DNA of 64,000 nucleotides from Bacteroidota bacterium (lineage in GTDB: Bacteria > Bacteroidota > Ignavibacteria > Kryptoniales > JAKASW01), in assembly GCA_021825585.1 (NCBI GenBank), contig JAKAGT010000001.1, positions 248,001-312,000 of the forward strand. Reading direction: 5' to 3'. Positions 35,726 through 44,737 of the stretch are shown here, one piece after another. Positions within the stretch are counted from its first letter, which is position 1, and every line of letters starts with the position of its first letter. The notes beneath the pieces are model-generated. The model made no database searches. It saw only the letters and a program-made list of their open reading frames with translations, and had not been told where the DNA came from. The translations under genes were made by a program, and so were the position numbers.

Positions 35726-36299
35726 ACACTTATTGGTTTAAAAGACTTTTCTTCCGGCAAATGTGGCAGCTGACCTCATCTCCCGGAGACTTCTCTATTC
35801 TCTAACTCGTTTGCGGCGTATAAAGTTTTCATGAGGCTGCCGCAAAAGTGACTCTAAGGATAGTGAATACACCACGACAAAAGCAATTAGAACGACGAAT
35901 AACCGGCTGTGTTCAAAGAGCGTACTTCCTTCTGACGTCATCTATATGAGAAAAGTATGCCGGGTAAATGACGTACGAATTGTCTTCGCTGAGCATATCG
36001 TCAAGAAGACTTGGTCTGAATACCAAAACAGTTTGGTGAACATACCAAAGGACGGACACACACCAATCGCAGAGGTCAACCTCGGAGGAGACTACGGTAG
36101 TCAGAAACATGAGCGCAAAACCAGCACATCCTTCTGGTCGAACTGGATTTGCCTTGGGCCGGGCAGATGATTTCGAGCCCCGGAACTTGTGTAGAGGCAC
36201 GAGGGACGGGCTCTTTCGCACACATATTGCGAAGTCTGCCATTTGGCGCTTTTAACATGAGGGTTCACCGATTAAATTCCTGCAAGAAGAGGCTAAGAA
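35726..36299. other. long divergent regulatory region between acs and the pat-like gene
   Basis: About 570 bases without a convincing gene; the open frames inside are short, unconserved-looking and lack RBS. The region contains a TGACGTCA palindrome (35935-35942) and the tandem operator-like palindromes described separately at 36011-36049. Confidence 0.5.
36011..36049. promoter_or_regulatory. tandem palindromic operators TTGGT-N6-ACCAA
   Basis: TTGGT-ctgaat-ACCAA (36011-36026) and TTTGGT-gaacat-ACCAAA (36032-36049) are two perfect inverted repeats with the same half-site and same 6-base centre. Their centres are 22 bases apart, two helical turns, on one face of the DNA. This is the signature of a dimeric regulator binding cooperatively between acs and the Pat-like gene. 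The regulator is unknown. Confidence 0.65.
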
Positions 36300-38762
36300 A
36301 TGTTCAGAATAATTCGAGAGTGGGAGAATTATCACGAGCATGTGCTGCTGCGTGACGGCTCGGGAATAACACTGCGTTTGGCGACGACCGACGACGCGGC
36401 CGCAGTCGAGGAACTCGTACTCAAAGTATCCGCCGAGAGCCGCTATTTCCGCTTCATGGCCGGAGTAAATTACGTCCCGAAATCGACAATTGACGATATG
36501 TGCACAACCGAGCCGCGTGAACGGGCAAGTATGCTGGCGGTCCAGGGTGGCGAATCGGTTGAGCGTGTCATCGGCATCGGGAACTACACCAGCCTGGCCG
36601 TAAGGAACGCCGCGGAAGTCTCGTTCCTCGTAGACGACGAATACCAGGGGAAAGGGATCGGGACTCTATTCCTCGAACGACTTGCGGGAATTGCTGCCGC
36701 AAATGGTTTCGTCGGTTTCGAGGCAGAAGTGATGTCGACCAACGACAAAATGATGACCGTGTTCAAAGATGCCGGCTTCGAGGTAATCCAGGCGATCGGC
36801 GGAAGCACAGTCCACATCGAGTTCCCTGTCGGTGGGAACGCAGCTGTCCGTGACCGGGCGGAACTTAGAGACCGGATAGCCTCGGCAAATTCGCTTACTC
36901 CTCTTCTGAAACCTTCGACGATTGCAGTCGTCGGTGCATCGCGAGATACCCGCGCGGTGGGGAGCCTCGTATTCAGGCACATCCTCGAATCGAATTTCAC
37001 CGGCACGGTTTACCCTGTGAACAACCAAGCGGCATCGATCCAGGGAGTCAGGGCTTACCCATCCATTCTGAAGCTGCCGGAACATCCGGATCTTGTAGTC
37101 GTCGCAGTGCCTGCGGCAAATGTCCTGCAGGTCGTTAATGAAGCCGCAGAGGTCGGGGCCAAGGGTATCATTATATTAAGTGCGGGTTTTGCGGACCAGG
37201 GAGAAGAGGGCACCAGACTTCAGAAGGAGCTTGTGGAAATTGTCAGGTCAAACGGCATGCGCCTCATCGGCCCCAATTGTCTCGGCGTCATCAACACTCA
37301 AAGCGGAATTGGATTAAACGCGAGCCTTGCCGAAGTAATGCCTCCTCACGGCAAGGTGGGGTTTTACTCTCACACCGAAGCGCTCGGTGTCGTGATCCTC
37401 GACTATGCCGTCGAGCGCGGAATAGGTTTTTCGACTTTCGTTTCGAGCGGGAATCGCGCAGACGTATCCGGCAACGACCTTCTGCAATACTGGGAGGAAG
37501 ATCCGTCGACAGACATTGCCCTTCTCTACCTCGAGAGTTTCGGAAACCCGCGCCGGTTCGCAAGGGTCGCCAGGAGGATTTCCTACAAGAAGCCTGTGCT
37601 CTGTGTCAAAAGTGCCCGGAGTAAAGCAGGCCGCGAGACGGCACAAGTGCGGAGCACAGCGGCTGAAAGCGATGTCGATGTGGACGCGCTCTTTCAACAG
37701 GCCGGGGTAATCAGGGCCGAGACCCTCGAGGAGATGTTCGACATAACGATGTTGTTAGCCCACCAGCCGCTGCCGAAGGGCGATCGGGTGGCCATCATAA
37801 GCAATGCAGGCGGAGCCCTTACAATATGTGCCGACGCCTGCGAAGCCAACGGGCTTGCGGTGGCAAAGGCTGATGCGGTGAACCTCGGCCCGCTCGCCAC
37901 TGCCGAAGATTATGAGCGTTCCGTAACTGCGCTGTTGAAGAGGGAAGATGTTGACTCGCTTATCGCGATTTTCGCCTGCATCGGTGGCTGCGATCCCGAT
38001 CCGATCGGCAGAGCCATAAGAAGAGGCGTCATCTTCTCGGATAAAGTCGCTCAGATGAACAAACCGGTACTTCTGTGCCTGATGGGAACTGCAAAGGCCG
38101 TCCGAACGGCGGCGTCTGCCTCGTTCCAAAACGGGAATTCACAGTCGACAGCATCCTCTGAAGGCGGCGACAGGCAATTGCAGGGACGGGCGGTTTTCCC
38201 GTCTTACCGATTCCCCGAGTCTGCTGCACTCGCGTTGGCAAGGGTAACCGAATATGCGGAGAATCGCAGGCAAGCACAGGGCAGATTACTGTGGTATGAA
38301 GATGTCGATATCAGCTCTGCCCGTTCAAGTCTAGATGAAGTACTCAAAAATTATTTGGAGCGGGACGCGTCGGGACAGGAATCCGTAAAGGTAACGGCGA
38401 ATAAGTCTGCTGAACTTCTTACTTTCTTCGGCCTGAAGGTTGGGAGCCCGGGCTATCCCGGACAGCTGGCGGGCGATTGCCGTCTCAGAATAAAATCGGA
38501 TCCTCATTTTGGCCCGCTCATTGTCCTTAGCATTCCCGGCAAACAAGACATTCAGAGGATCACGCCGTTGACAGACCGCGACGCAAGGGCGATGCTGGAA
38601 AGTGTCGGTATTCCCGAATCGGAGAAGTGCGTCGAATTCCTCGGAAGGATCTCCCAGCTGGTGGAAGAGCTGCCGTGGCTTTGGGGAATGAGCTCAATAG
38701 TCCGTTTGGACGACGAAGGACACCCGATGCTCACTGATGTGGAAATTACATTTAAGCCTTGA
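36300..38762 (+). CDS. GNAT acetyltransferase fused to a degenerate ADP-forming acyl-CoA synthetase (Pat-like)
   Basis: 820 residues. GNAT domain at about 15-175 with acetyl-CoA loop YQGKGIG; then CoA-binding Rossmann (STIAVVGASRD, about 205), two ligase-CoA domains, and a shortened ATP-grasp-like C-terminus. Where active ADP-forming synthetases carry the phospho-His motif SHTGS after KSGR, this protein has KSARSKAGRETAQVRSTAAES: no His. The synthetase half is therefore probably a regulatory acyl-CoA sensor, as in Pat protein lysine acetyltransferases that switch off Acs. Most known enterobacterial Pat proteins have GNAT at the C-terminus; here it is N-terminal. Divergent position to acs supports the role. 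Its 3' end overlaps the convergent regulator gene by 11 bases. Confidence 0.88.
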   Translation: MFRIIREWENYHEHVLLRDGSGITLRLATTDDAAAVEELVLKVSAESRYFRFMAGVNYVPKSTIDDMCTTEPRERASMLAVQGGESVERVIGIGNYTSLAVRNAAEVSFLVDDEYQGKGIGTLFLERLAGIAAANGFVGFEAEVMSTNDKMMTVFKDAGFEVIQAIGGSTVHIEFPVGGNAAVRDRAELRDRIASANSLTPLLKPSTIAVVGASRDTRAVGSLVFRHILESNFTGTVYPVNNQAASIQGVRAYPSILKLPEHPDLVVVAVPAANVLQVVNEAAEVGAKGIIILSAGFADQGEEGTRLQKELVEIVRSNGMRLIGPNCLGVINTQSGIGLNASLAEVMPPHGKVGFYSHTEALGVVILDYAVERGIGFSTFVSSGNRADVSGNDLLQYWEEDPSTDIALLYLESFGNPRRFARVARRISYKKPVLCVKSARSKAGRETAQVRSTAAESDVDVDALFQQAGVIRAETLEEMFDITMLLAHQPLPKGDRVAIISNAGGALTICADACEANGLAVAKADAVNLGPLATAEDYERSVTALLKREDVDSLIAIFACIGGCDPDPIGRAIRRGVIFSDKVAQMNKPVLLCLMGTAKAVRTAASASFQNGNSQSTASSEGGDRQLQGRAVFPSYRFPESAALALARVTEYAENRRQAQGRLLWYEDVDISSARSSLDEVLKNYLERDASGQESVKVTANKSAELLTFFGLKVGSPGYPGQLAGDCRLRIKSDPHFGPLIVLSIPGKQDIQRITPLTDRDARAMLESVGIPESEKCVEFLGRISQLVEELPWLWGMSSIVRLDDEGHPMLTDVEITFKP

Positions 38763-40128
38763 ACTCTTTCAGGCTTATCCCATACAGCTTCAGTTTTTCG
38801 GAAAGGTTTTTTATGTTCATCCCCGCCCTGTTTGAGGCTTCCGTAAGGTTTCCTTTTGTCTCCTTCAGGAGAGTGCTGAAGTAGCGAATTTCGAAACCGG
38901 CGATTACTTCTTTCTTGACCTCCTGAAATGGCCTGCTAAGATCTAAACTCCCTTCGAGAGAAGCCATGCCGAGTTCTACTCGTTCAATTAAGTCCGAATT
39001 GCTCATTATTATGCTTCTTTCAACTACATTTCTCAGCTCCCTTACATTGCCCGGCCAGCTGTAGCTCTTCATCTGCCGCAACGCTTCATTCGCAAACCTC
39101 ACATTCGGGTTACCCCATTTCTTGGATGACTGCCGTGCAAAATAAGCGACGAGGTCAGAGATGTCGTCCACCCTCTCACGAAGCGGCGGCAAGTTTATGA
39201 CGACGGTGTTCAATCTATAAAACAACTCGCTTCGCAGTCTGCCGGACGCCACTTCGCGTTCCAGAGGCTTTGAAGTCGCAGCTACTATTCTCGTGTCGAT
39301 AACCTTTGGAGCCGTCGCACCGAGTCTCGTCACTCTCTTCTCCTCGATCACTTTCAACAGCTTGGGTTGAACCGATATCGGCATGTCTGCTATTTCGTCA
39401 AGGAAAAGCGTACCGCCGTCTGCTGCGATGAAGAACCCCTTGTTGTCGTTTGTCGCGTTGGTATAAGCTCCCTTCACGTGCCCGAATAACTCGCTCTCGA
39501 AAAGCTGCTCGGGCAGCGCCGAACAGTTGACTTCGACAAACGGATTGTTGCTCCGGTTACCGCTGTAGTGAATGGCCTTCGCGACCAACTCCTTCCCGGT
39601 CCCCGTCTCTCCCTGTATGACAACCGTCGCATCGAGGTCCCTGACTCTTGCGATTTTCTCAAGTGCATCTTCCATTCGCCTGCTCTTTCCGGAGATGAAA
39701 AGGATGTCGGCCGATTGCCTCCCCTTTTCTATGGTCAGCTTCCTCTCCAGTCTGAGGGATTGAAACTCTACAAGCCGCCTGACGCTGAAGAGGAGAGATT
39801 CGTTGCTGAACGGTTTGAAGAGATAGTCGTCGCACCCAGCCTTGACCGCAGCCATGGCATCATCTTCGTTGCCAAGTCCGGTAACTACAATAATCATCGT
39901 GTTGGGCTTTTGCCCCTTCAGTGCGGCAGCAAGCTTGATCCCGTCATAATCGGGGAGGCCCTTATCCACAATCACTATATCGAACTCGCCTGTCGAAAAC
40001 AAACTTCCGCCCTCGCCGCCGCTCAGTGCGACCGTCACGCTGCTCCCTGCTCTCGTCAACGCTCCTCTCACCGCCTCCGCAAATTGAGGGTCGTCGTCAA
40101 TCACTAAGATGTTTAGATTGGTATTCAT
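38752..40128 (-). CDS. NtrC/CbrB-type sigma-54 response regulator
   Basis: 458 residues from the ATG at 40128, preceded by GGAGG; it starts two bases after the kinase stop. Receiver domain 6-120 with D11-D13 and phospho-acceptor D55 (IVIVDKGLPD). AAA+ domain with Walker A GETGTGKE (173-180) and Walker B GGTLFLDEIAD. The sigma-54 loop is GAYTNA (220-225), unlike the usual GAFTGA. Fis-type HTH at the C-terminus (LTEASNRAGMNIKNLSEKLKLY), which is somewhat atypical. Paired with the transporter-type sensor kinase upstream as in CbrA-CbrB systems of carbon-nitrogen control. Confidence 0.92.
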   Translation of the reverse strand: MNTNLNILVIDDDPQFAEAVRGALTRAGSSVTVALSGGEGGSLFSTGEFDIVIVDKGLPDYDGIKLAAALKGQKPNTMIIVVTGLGNEDDAMAAVKAGCDDYLFKPFSNESLLFSVRRLVEFQSLRLERKLTIEKGRQSADILFISGKSRRMEDALEKIARVRDLDATVVIQGETGTGKELVAKAIHYSGNRSNNPFVEVNCSALPEQLFESELFGHVKGAYTNATNDNKGFFIAADGGTLFLDEIADMPISVQPKLLKVIEEKRVTRLGATAPKVIDTRIVAATSKPLEREVASGRLRSELFYRLNTVVINLPPLRERVDDISDLVAYFARQSSKKWGNPNVRFANEALRQMKSYSWPGNVRELRNVVERSIIMSNSDLIERVELGMASLEGSLDLSRPFQEVKKEVIAGFEIRYFSTLLKETKGNLTEASNRAGMNIKNLSEKLKLYGISLKEFKA

Positions 40129-40129
40129 T

Positions 40130-42601
40130 TCAATCCTCCAGCCCTCCGGATATAGGTTCAACGGTCTGCCGGAAAAAATCCGTCCGCGGGAAAACCAATA
40201 TCACCCGCGTTCCCGCTCCTTCATCGGATTCGATCCTTACATCTCCTCCGTGTGCGTTTACGAGTCTCTTCACAATCGGGAGCCCCAGCCCTGTTCCGCT
40301 CGATTTAGTGGTGTAGAACGGCGTAAATACTTTGCCGAGCGCCTGCGGATTTATTCCTTTCCCGTTGTCCGCAATTTCAAACGTGAGGTTCTGATCGTCG
40401 GTCGTTGCCGAGACAGAGATGCTTCCCACTTTCTCTTCGACCGCCTCGATTGCATTCGAAATGAGATTCGTGAGGACCTCACCTATCCTCGTTGCGTCGG
40501 CCCAAAACACGACAGAATCTTCGCAATAGACATGAACGGAAATCCGCTTGATCTCGATTTCCTTTCGCAGCAACTCGATCGTGTCGTCGATGGCGTCTTT
40601 CGCGCAAATTCGGACTTTATTCAGCACATCAGCCTTCGAATACCACAGGATATCGTTGACAAGCTTCTCGATCCGTGTCATCGCTGCCTTCGCGTTGTTT
40701 ATCGTCGTCATCCCCTCAGGATTATCCTTTGCAAGCTCTTCGAGCGTGCCCATTGAAAGCCTGATGGCGCCTATGGGACTTCGAAGATCATGTGCGATGC
40801 TCGCCGACAATTCTCCTATCGATGCCAGCCTCTTCTCTTTCTCAAGGGCAGCCCCAAACTCCTCGAGCATTCTGGAGAGTTTTGACGAGTCTAATGTGAA
40901 AGCTTCGGCTACGATCGATTTTGCAGTGGCAGGGCCGACAGACGGGGTAAGCAATCTGCCGAGTTCAGATTGTATTTTCACGAGTTCTGCCGCCAAAGGC
41001 TCTTCGGGCTCACCGGAGATATTGAAGAACCTGGCAGCGGCGTGGCTCTCACTCCCGGCTCTCCTTGTGAACGCAGACACAAGAAGATATGCCATGACAT
41101 TCAAGAACAGGGACCAGAACAGCGCGTTCGTTATCGGGTCAGAATTGAAAACGCCGAACATATCCAAAGGACTCAGAAGCCGAATGCCGAATGGTCCTCT
41201 CGCGGCGATTCCCGCGGGGAGGATCTCAGCCTTCGACAATGCCGGAATGATCATAGTATAGAGCCATACGACGGTTCCTGTGACTGTTCCGGCCAGCGCC
41301 CCCTTTTTGTTCCCGTCCTTATAGAACAGCCCGATAAGGAAAGACGGGGCAAGCTGTGCCACCCCGACAAACGACGTCAGCCCGATTTCGACCAACATGA
41401 AATAGCTGTAGAAGAATCCCAACAGTATGATGAGGGGGATTGCTATCCTTGTGGAATAAAGAACGAGCTTGTAAAGGTCAACCTGTTTCTCCCGCCGCCT
41501 GAATATTGACATCAGGCCGGGGACCCCGATATCAGTTACGAGCATCTTCGACACGGCTATGCTCTCAACGAGTATCATAGACGCCGCTGCCGAAAATCCG
41601 CCGAGGAACACGACCAATGCTATTATGTTATAGCCGGTCTTCAGGGGAATCGTGAGTATGAAGTCGTCTGCCTTTGCGACTGGCAGACCAAACAAGTTAC
41701 CCGACAGCGCAATTGGGATTACAAACAGATTTATCATGAGAAGATATAGAGGGCTGAACCACGCAAGCGTCTTCAGATCCTTCTCATCCCGGTTCTGTAC
41801 GAATATCGTGTGGAACTGTCGCGGCAGGAGAATGTACGCTATTGCGGAAGAGATATTGATGGAGGCCCACATAAGGTAAGGGTGATCTGCAAACCCGGTG
41901 AACATAAGGGGTTTCAAATCCGGATTGGCTACCGAAAGATGAAAGATATTGAGCGGGCCGCCGCTGATTACAAAAACTATGAAGACGCTCGCAATGAGAA
42001 AGAACACGAGCTTGTCCAACGACTGAAAGGCCACAGTGGACATCAACCCGTACTGTGGTCTTGTGAAATCTATGTATCTTCCCCCATACAATATTGCCAC
42101 AACTGCAAGGAAGATAAGAACTATAAGAGTGGCTTCGATGTATGCCCGGCCGCCCCCGCTCGCCAGGGTCGAAAACGAATTTGAAAGTGCCTGAACCTGC
42201 AACCCGATGTAAGGAATTATACTCATGAAAAGGACCATGGACGTAACGACTGCAATGGATCTCGATCCGCCGTATCTGCTGCTCAAGAAATCAGAAACTG
42301 TAGTCACCCCTTCCCTTTTCACGTGCCTCAAAATCGGCATCAGAAGAACTTCAGTCAGCAGGAGGATGAGGACAGGTCCGGTATAGACCGCCAGATATTC
42401 GATTCCATAATGCGAGGCAAAACCTATGCTCCCGTAGAAAGTCCATGACGTGCAGTAGACCTGCGCTGAAAGGATGTAGAGAAGCTGCCATCGATTCCGG
42501 TTCAGCCACTCGACATGTCTCTCGCCCCAATAAGCTATCAGGAAGAGTATGCCCAGATAAACCAGAAGAACAGCCAGAAGGATAAATGGATAGTCTGTCA
42601 A
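40130..42601 (-). CDS. CbrA-like sensor kinase with sodium/solute symporter domain
   Basis: 823 residues from a TTG start at 42601, four bases after the preceding stop codon and 9-10 bases after GAGGGGG. Residues 1 to about 500 form a 12-13 helix SSS-family symporter module (LYILSAQVYCTSWTFYGSIG, TTVSDFLSSRYGGS, GGFSAAASMILVESIAVSKMLVTD). A short linker is followed by HisKA with H604 (SIAHDLRSPIG) and a complete HATPase domain: N box NLISNAIEAV, G1 ADNGKGI, F box FTPFYTT and G2 GTGLGLPI. It probably senses an organic or amino acid while binding or transporting it, then phosphorylates the regulator encoded directly downstream. Confidence 0.9.
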   Translation of the reverse strand: MTDYPFILLAVLLVYLGILFLIAYWGERHVEWLNRNRWQLLYILSAQVYCTSWTFYGSIGFASHYGIEYLAVYTGPVLILLLTEVLLMPILRHVKREGVTTVSDFLSSRYGGSRSIAVVTSMVLFMSIIPYIGLQVQALSNSFSTLASGGGRAYIEATLIVLIFLAVVAILYGGRYIDFTRPQYGLMSTVAFQSLDKLVFFLIASVFIVFVISGGPLNIFHLSVANPDLKPLMFTGFADHPYLMWASINISSAIAYILLPRQFHTIFVQNRDEKDLKTLAWFSPLYLLMINLFVIPIALSGNLFGLPVAKADDFILTIPLKTGYNIIALVVFLGGFSAAASMILVESIAVSKMLVTDIGVPGLMSIFRRREKQVDLYKLVLYSTRIAIPLIILLGFFYSYFMLVEIGLTSFVGVAQLAPSFLIGLFYKDGNKKGALAGTVTGTVVWLYTMIIPALSKAEILPAGIAARGPFGIRLLSPLDMFGVFNSDPITNALFWSLFLNVMAYLLVSAFTRRAGSESHAAARFFNISGEPEEPLAAELVKIQSELGRLLTPSVGPATAKSIVAEAFTLDSSKLSRMLEEFGAALEKEKRLASIGELSASIAHDLRSPIGAIRLSMGTLEELAKDNPEGMTTINNAKAAMTRIEKLVNDILWYSKADVLNKVRICAKDAIDDTIELLRKEIEIKRISVHVYCEDSVVFWADATRIGEVLTNLISNAIEAVEEKVGSISVSATTDDQNLTFEIADNGKGINPQALGKVFTPFYTTKSSGTGLGLPIVKRLVNAHGGDVRIESDEGAGTRVILVFPRTDFFRQTVEPISGGLED

Positions 42602-42605
42602 TCCC

Positions 42606-42785
42606 CTACTTTCCCCCTCTATATGCGACGACCGCGGATAATCCCCACACCGTGAAAAGATAGACGATCGGAAGCGGCACGCCCAGTACGAACACCTCCG
42701 TGTCGAAGATTTCGAACACCGGCCATACAAACAGTGTCAGAAAAAGGACGAATACCACAATGCCCTTCGACCTCATCATAGGCAT
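42606..42785 (-). CDS. small two-helix membrane protein linked to the symporter kinase
   Basis: 59 residues, two hydrophobic segments (IVVFVLFLTLFVWPVFEIF and VLGVPLPIVYLFTVWGLSAVV). Short proteins of this topology (DUF997/DUF3311-like) are often encoded next to SSS symporters. It is four bases ahead of the kinase start, so translational coupling is likely. The start is uncertain (ATG codons at 42785, 42779 and 42776). Confidence 0.7.
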   Translation of the reverse strand: MPMMRSKGIVVFVLFLTLFVWPVFEIFDTEVFVLGVPLPIVYLFTVWGLSAVVAYRGGK

Positions 42786-43028
42786 CAATTAAAGGCATTG
42801 AAACTGTGGTTCAACATGAAGGTTTTTCGGATCGTGTCCCGTCCCTCCGCAAAAAGACCTCTTTAGTCCACAATGTACTCGCGTGTAGAGGAATTAAACA
42901 GCCGCCGCATTCCCCTGGCAAAAATGCAAGCAGTCATTATCGGACTCCGGTGTCTATTTGTGCCACATGAGTCTCACATCCGCAGACAGGCGATGTGCCT
43001 GCAGAGCGATTTGACGCTGCACATTATA

Positions 43029-43044
43029 TGGCACAGCCATTGCA
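43029..43044 (+). promoter_or_regulatory. sigma-54 (-24/-12) promoter of the hydrogenase operon
   Basis: TGGCAC (43029-43034), five bases, TTGCA (43040-43044). The GG and GC dinucleotides are exactly 12 bases apart, matching the -24/-12 consensus. Transcription would start near 43055, 25 bases before the hydB ATG. NtrC-type activators are encoded just upstream on the other strand. Confidence 0.7.
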
Positions 43045-43079
43045 GAGTCTGGAGAGACAAAAACGATTTCCTTCATATC

Positions 43080-44210
43080 ATGAATAACACTTCGAAATTA
43101 GAAGCGAGCAACCTTCAACAGCTCCTCACTGCACTCCAGCGGAGCGGTTACACGACGGTCGGTCCCATACTGAGAGACGACGCCATCGTTTACGATAAAT
43201 TAGATTCTGTAAACGACCTCCCCGTCGGCTGGTCGGATGAACAATCGCCCGCAAATTACCGGCTCACGAAACAAAGCGGAGCATCCTACTTCAACTTCAA
43301 CGCCGCTCCGCAATCATGGAAAAGATTTCTCTACCCTCCCGTACGAAAGCTGTTCACAATCAGGAAGGACGGGAAGTCCCTTGGGATATCAAACGAGAAT
43401 ACGGACGATATGAAGTACGCTTTCGTTGGTGTCCGTCCATGCGAGCTCAGCGCTATTCTCATTCAGGATGAAGTCTTCCAGGCCGGAAAATACAGGGACG
43501 ACGCATACTCTGCGGCAAGACGAAATCTGTTCATCGTCGCCGTAAACTGCACTACTGCGGGGGGCACCTGTTTTTGCAGCTCCATGAAGACAGGTCCAGA
43601 AGCGAAGAATAATTTTGATATATCGTTGACGGAGGTGCTGCGCGATGGCCGGCATTTCTTCATAGTAAAGGCAGGGACTGAACTTGGAGCTTCCGTTATG
43701 GATCTCGTTGAGACAAGCGCAGCGAGTCCGCAGGAGGTGGCAACGGCAGACGCCATCATGCGTCAAACCGAGTCCAGAATAACCAAAAAGATGGAGACAG
43801 ACGGTCTTCCGGCACTCCTAGCCGAGAACCTTGAACACCCGCACTGGGACGATGTCGCCAAGAGATGCCTTACTTGTGGAAACTGCACAATGGTGTGTCC
43901 GACCTGCTTTTGTTCGACTGTCGAAGATACAACGGATCTTTCCGGCCAGAATGCCGAAAGGTTCAGAAGGTGGGACTCGTGCTTCACCGTAGACTTTTCA
44001 AAGGTCGCAGGCGGAAATTTCCGGATGTCCACCAAGTCCCGTTACAGGCAATGGCTGACGCACAAGCTCTCTTCGTGGGTGGATCAATTCGGAGTCTCCG
44101 GATGTGTCGGATGCGGCAGATGCATTACATGGTGCCCGGTCGGGATCGACCTGACCGCAGAAGTACAGGCAATAAGAGGTACTGAGACACAACAGCGAAA
44201 AGGAGATTAG
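43080..44210 (+). CDS. hydB: group 3b-type [NiFe] hydrogenase, HydB-like iron-sulfur subunit
   Basis: 376 residues. Electron-transfer subunit of cytoplasmic NADP-linked sulfhydrogenases. C-terminal dicluster region with CLTCGNCTMVCPTCFC and CVGCGRCITWCPVGID, two ferredoxin-type [4Fe-4S] motifs, and extra Cys in the middle (AGGTCFCSSM; GVRPCELSA), as in HydB/SHI beta. The ATG at 43080 is chosen because the sigma-54 promoter ends upstream at 43044 and its predicted start excludes earlier codons, although no strong RBS is seen. First gene of a six-gene operon. Confidence 0.9.
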   Translation: MNNTSKLEASNLQQLLTALQRSGYTTVGPILRDDAIVYDKLDSVNDLPVGWSDEQSPANYRLTKQSGASYFNFNAAPQSWKRFLYPPVRKLFTIRKDGKSLGISNENTDDMKYAFVGVRPCELSAILIQDEVFQAGKYRDDAYSAARRNLFIVAVNCTTAGGTCFCSSMKTGPEAKNNFDISLTEVLRDGRHFFIVKAGTELGASVMDLVETSAASPQEVATADAIMRQTESRITKKMETDGLPALLAENLEHPHWDDVAKRCLTCGNCTMVCPTCFCSTVEDTTDLSGQNAERFRRWDSCFTVDFSKVAGGNFRMSTKSRYRQWLTHKLSSWVDQFGVSGCVGCGRCITWCPVGIDLTAEVQAIRGTETQQRKGD

Positions 44211-44212
44211 TC

Positions 44213-44701
44213 ATGGAACCGCAAGACTTGACGGAATCGCTACACAAGCATCCTTTCCTGAATAACATGAACGAAGAGCTCCTGAAGACGCTCACCTCGT
44301 GCGCTTCGAACATCGTATTACCCGAAGGTGAACGGCTGTTCAAGGAGGGAGAGGACGCAAAAACTTTCTATCTGATTCGCAGTGGGAGAATTGCACTCGA
44401 ACTGCCCGGCGGGGAGAGGGGCATGATTAGAATCCAGACCGTCGGTCCGGGCGAGGTATTGGGCTGGTCATGGATTATTTCCCCGTATCGGTGGCATTTC
44501 GACGCATACGCACTGGAGCGCGTGCACGCATTTGCGATTGACGCAACCTGCCTCCGGACGAAGTGCGAGACCGATTATCACTTCGGGTACGAGATGCTGC
44601 GCCGGTTTTCCGAAGTTCTCGAGAGGCGTCTCGAAGCCACGCGTTTACAGCTCCTCGACGTGTACGGGAACGCACCGGGCGGAAGAGGCGAAAACTATTG
44701 A
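44213..44701 (+). CDS. cyclic-nucleotide-binding-domain protein without DNA-binding domain
   Basis: 162 residues, beginning two bases after hydB. One cNMP-binding domain (VLPEGERLFKEGEDAKTFYLIRSGRIAL, then GPGEVLGWSWI) with the beta-roll pattern. There is no C-terminal helix-turn-helix, so it is not a Crp/Fnr regulator. The typical phosphate-cassette Arg-Ala is replaced by the sequence around YRWHFDAYALE, so nucleotide binding is not certain. Such proteins recur in group 3b hydrogenase operons, presumably as a regulatory subunit. Confidence 0.82.
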   Translation: MEPQDLTESLHKHPFLNNMNEELLKTLTSCASNIVLPEGERLFKEGEDAKTFYLIRSGRIALELPGGERGMIRIQTVGPGEVLGWSWIISPYRWHFDAYALERVHAFAIDATCLRTKCETDYHFGYEMLRRFSEVLERRLEATRLQLLDVYGNAPGGRGENY

Positions 44702-44737
44702 CAAGTTTCATCCCTGTAATCCTTTGGAGTCTTTAGA

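Noticed and set aside
35913-36242. 109-codon minus-strand frame between acs and the Pat-like gene
   Set aside because: No RBS, no domain, and it covers the tandem palindromic operators; treated as intergenic.
42873-43079. 69-codon N-terminal extension of the hydrogenase HydB frame
   Set aside because: It spans the sigma-54 promoter at 43029-43044 and has no family similarity; the gene is taken from 43080.
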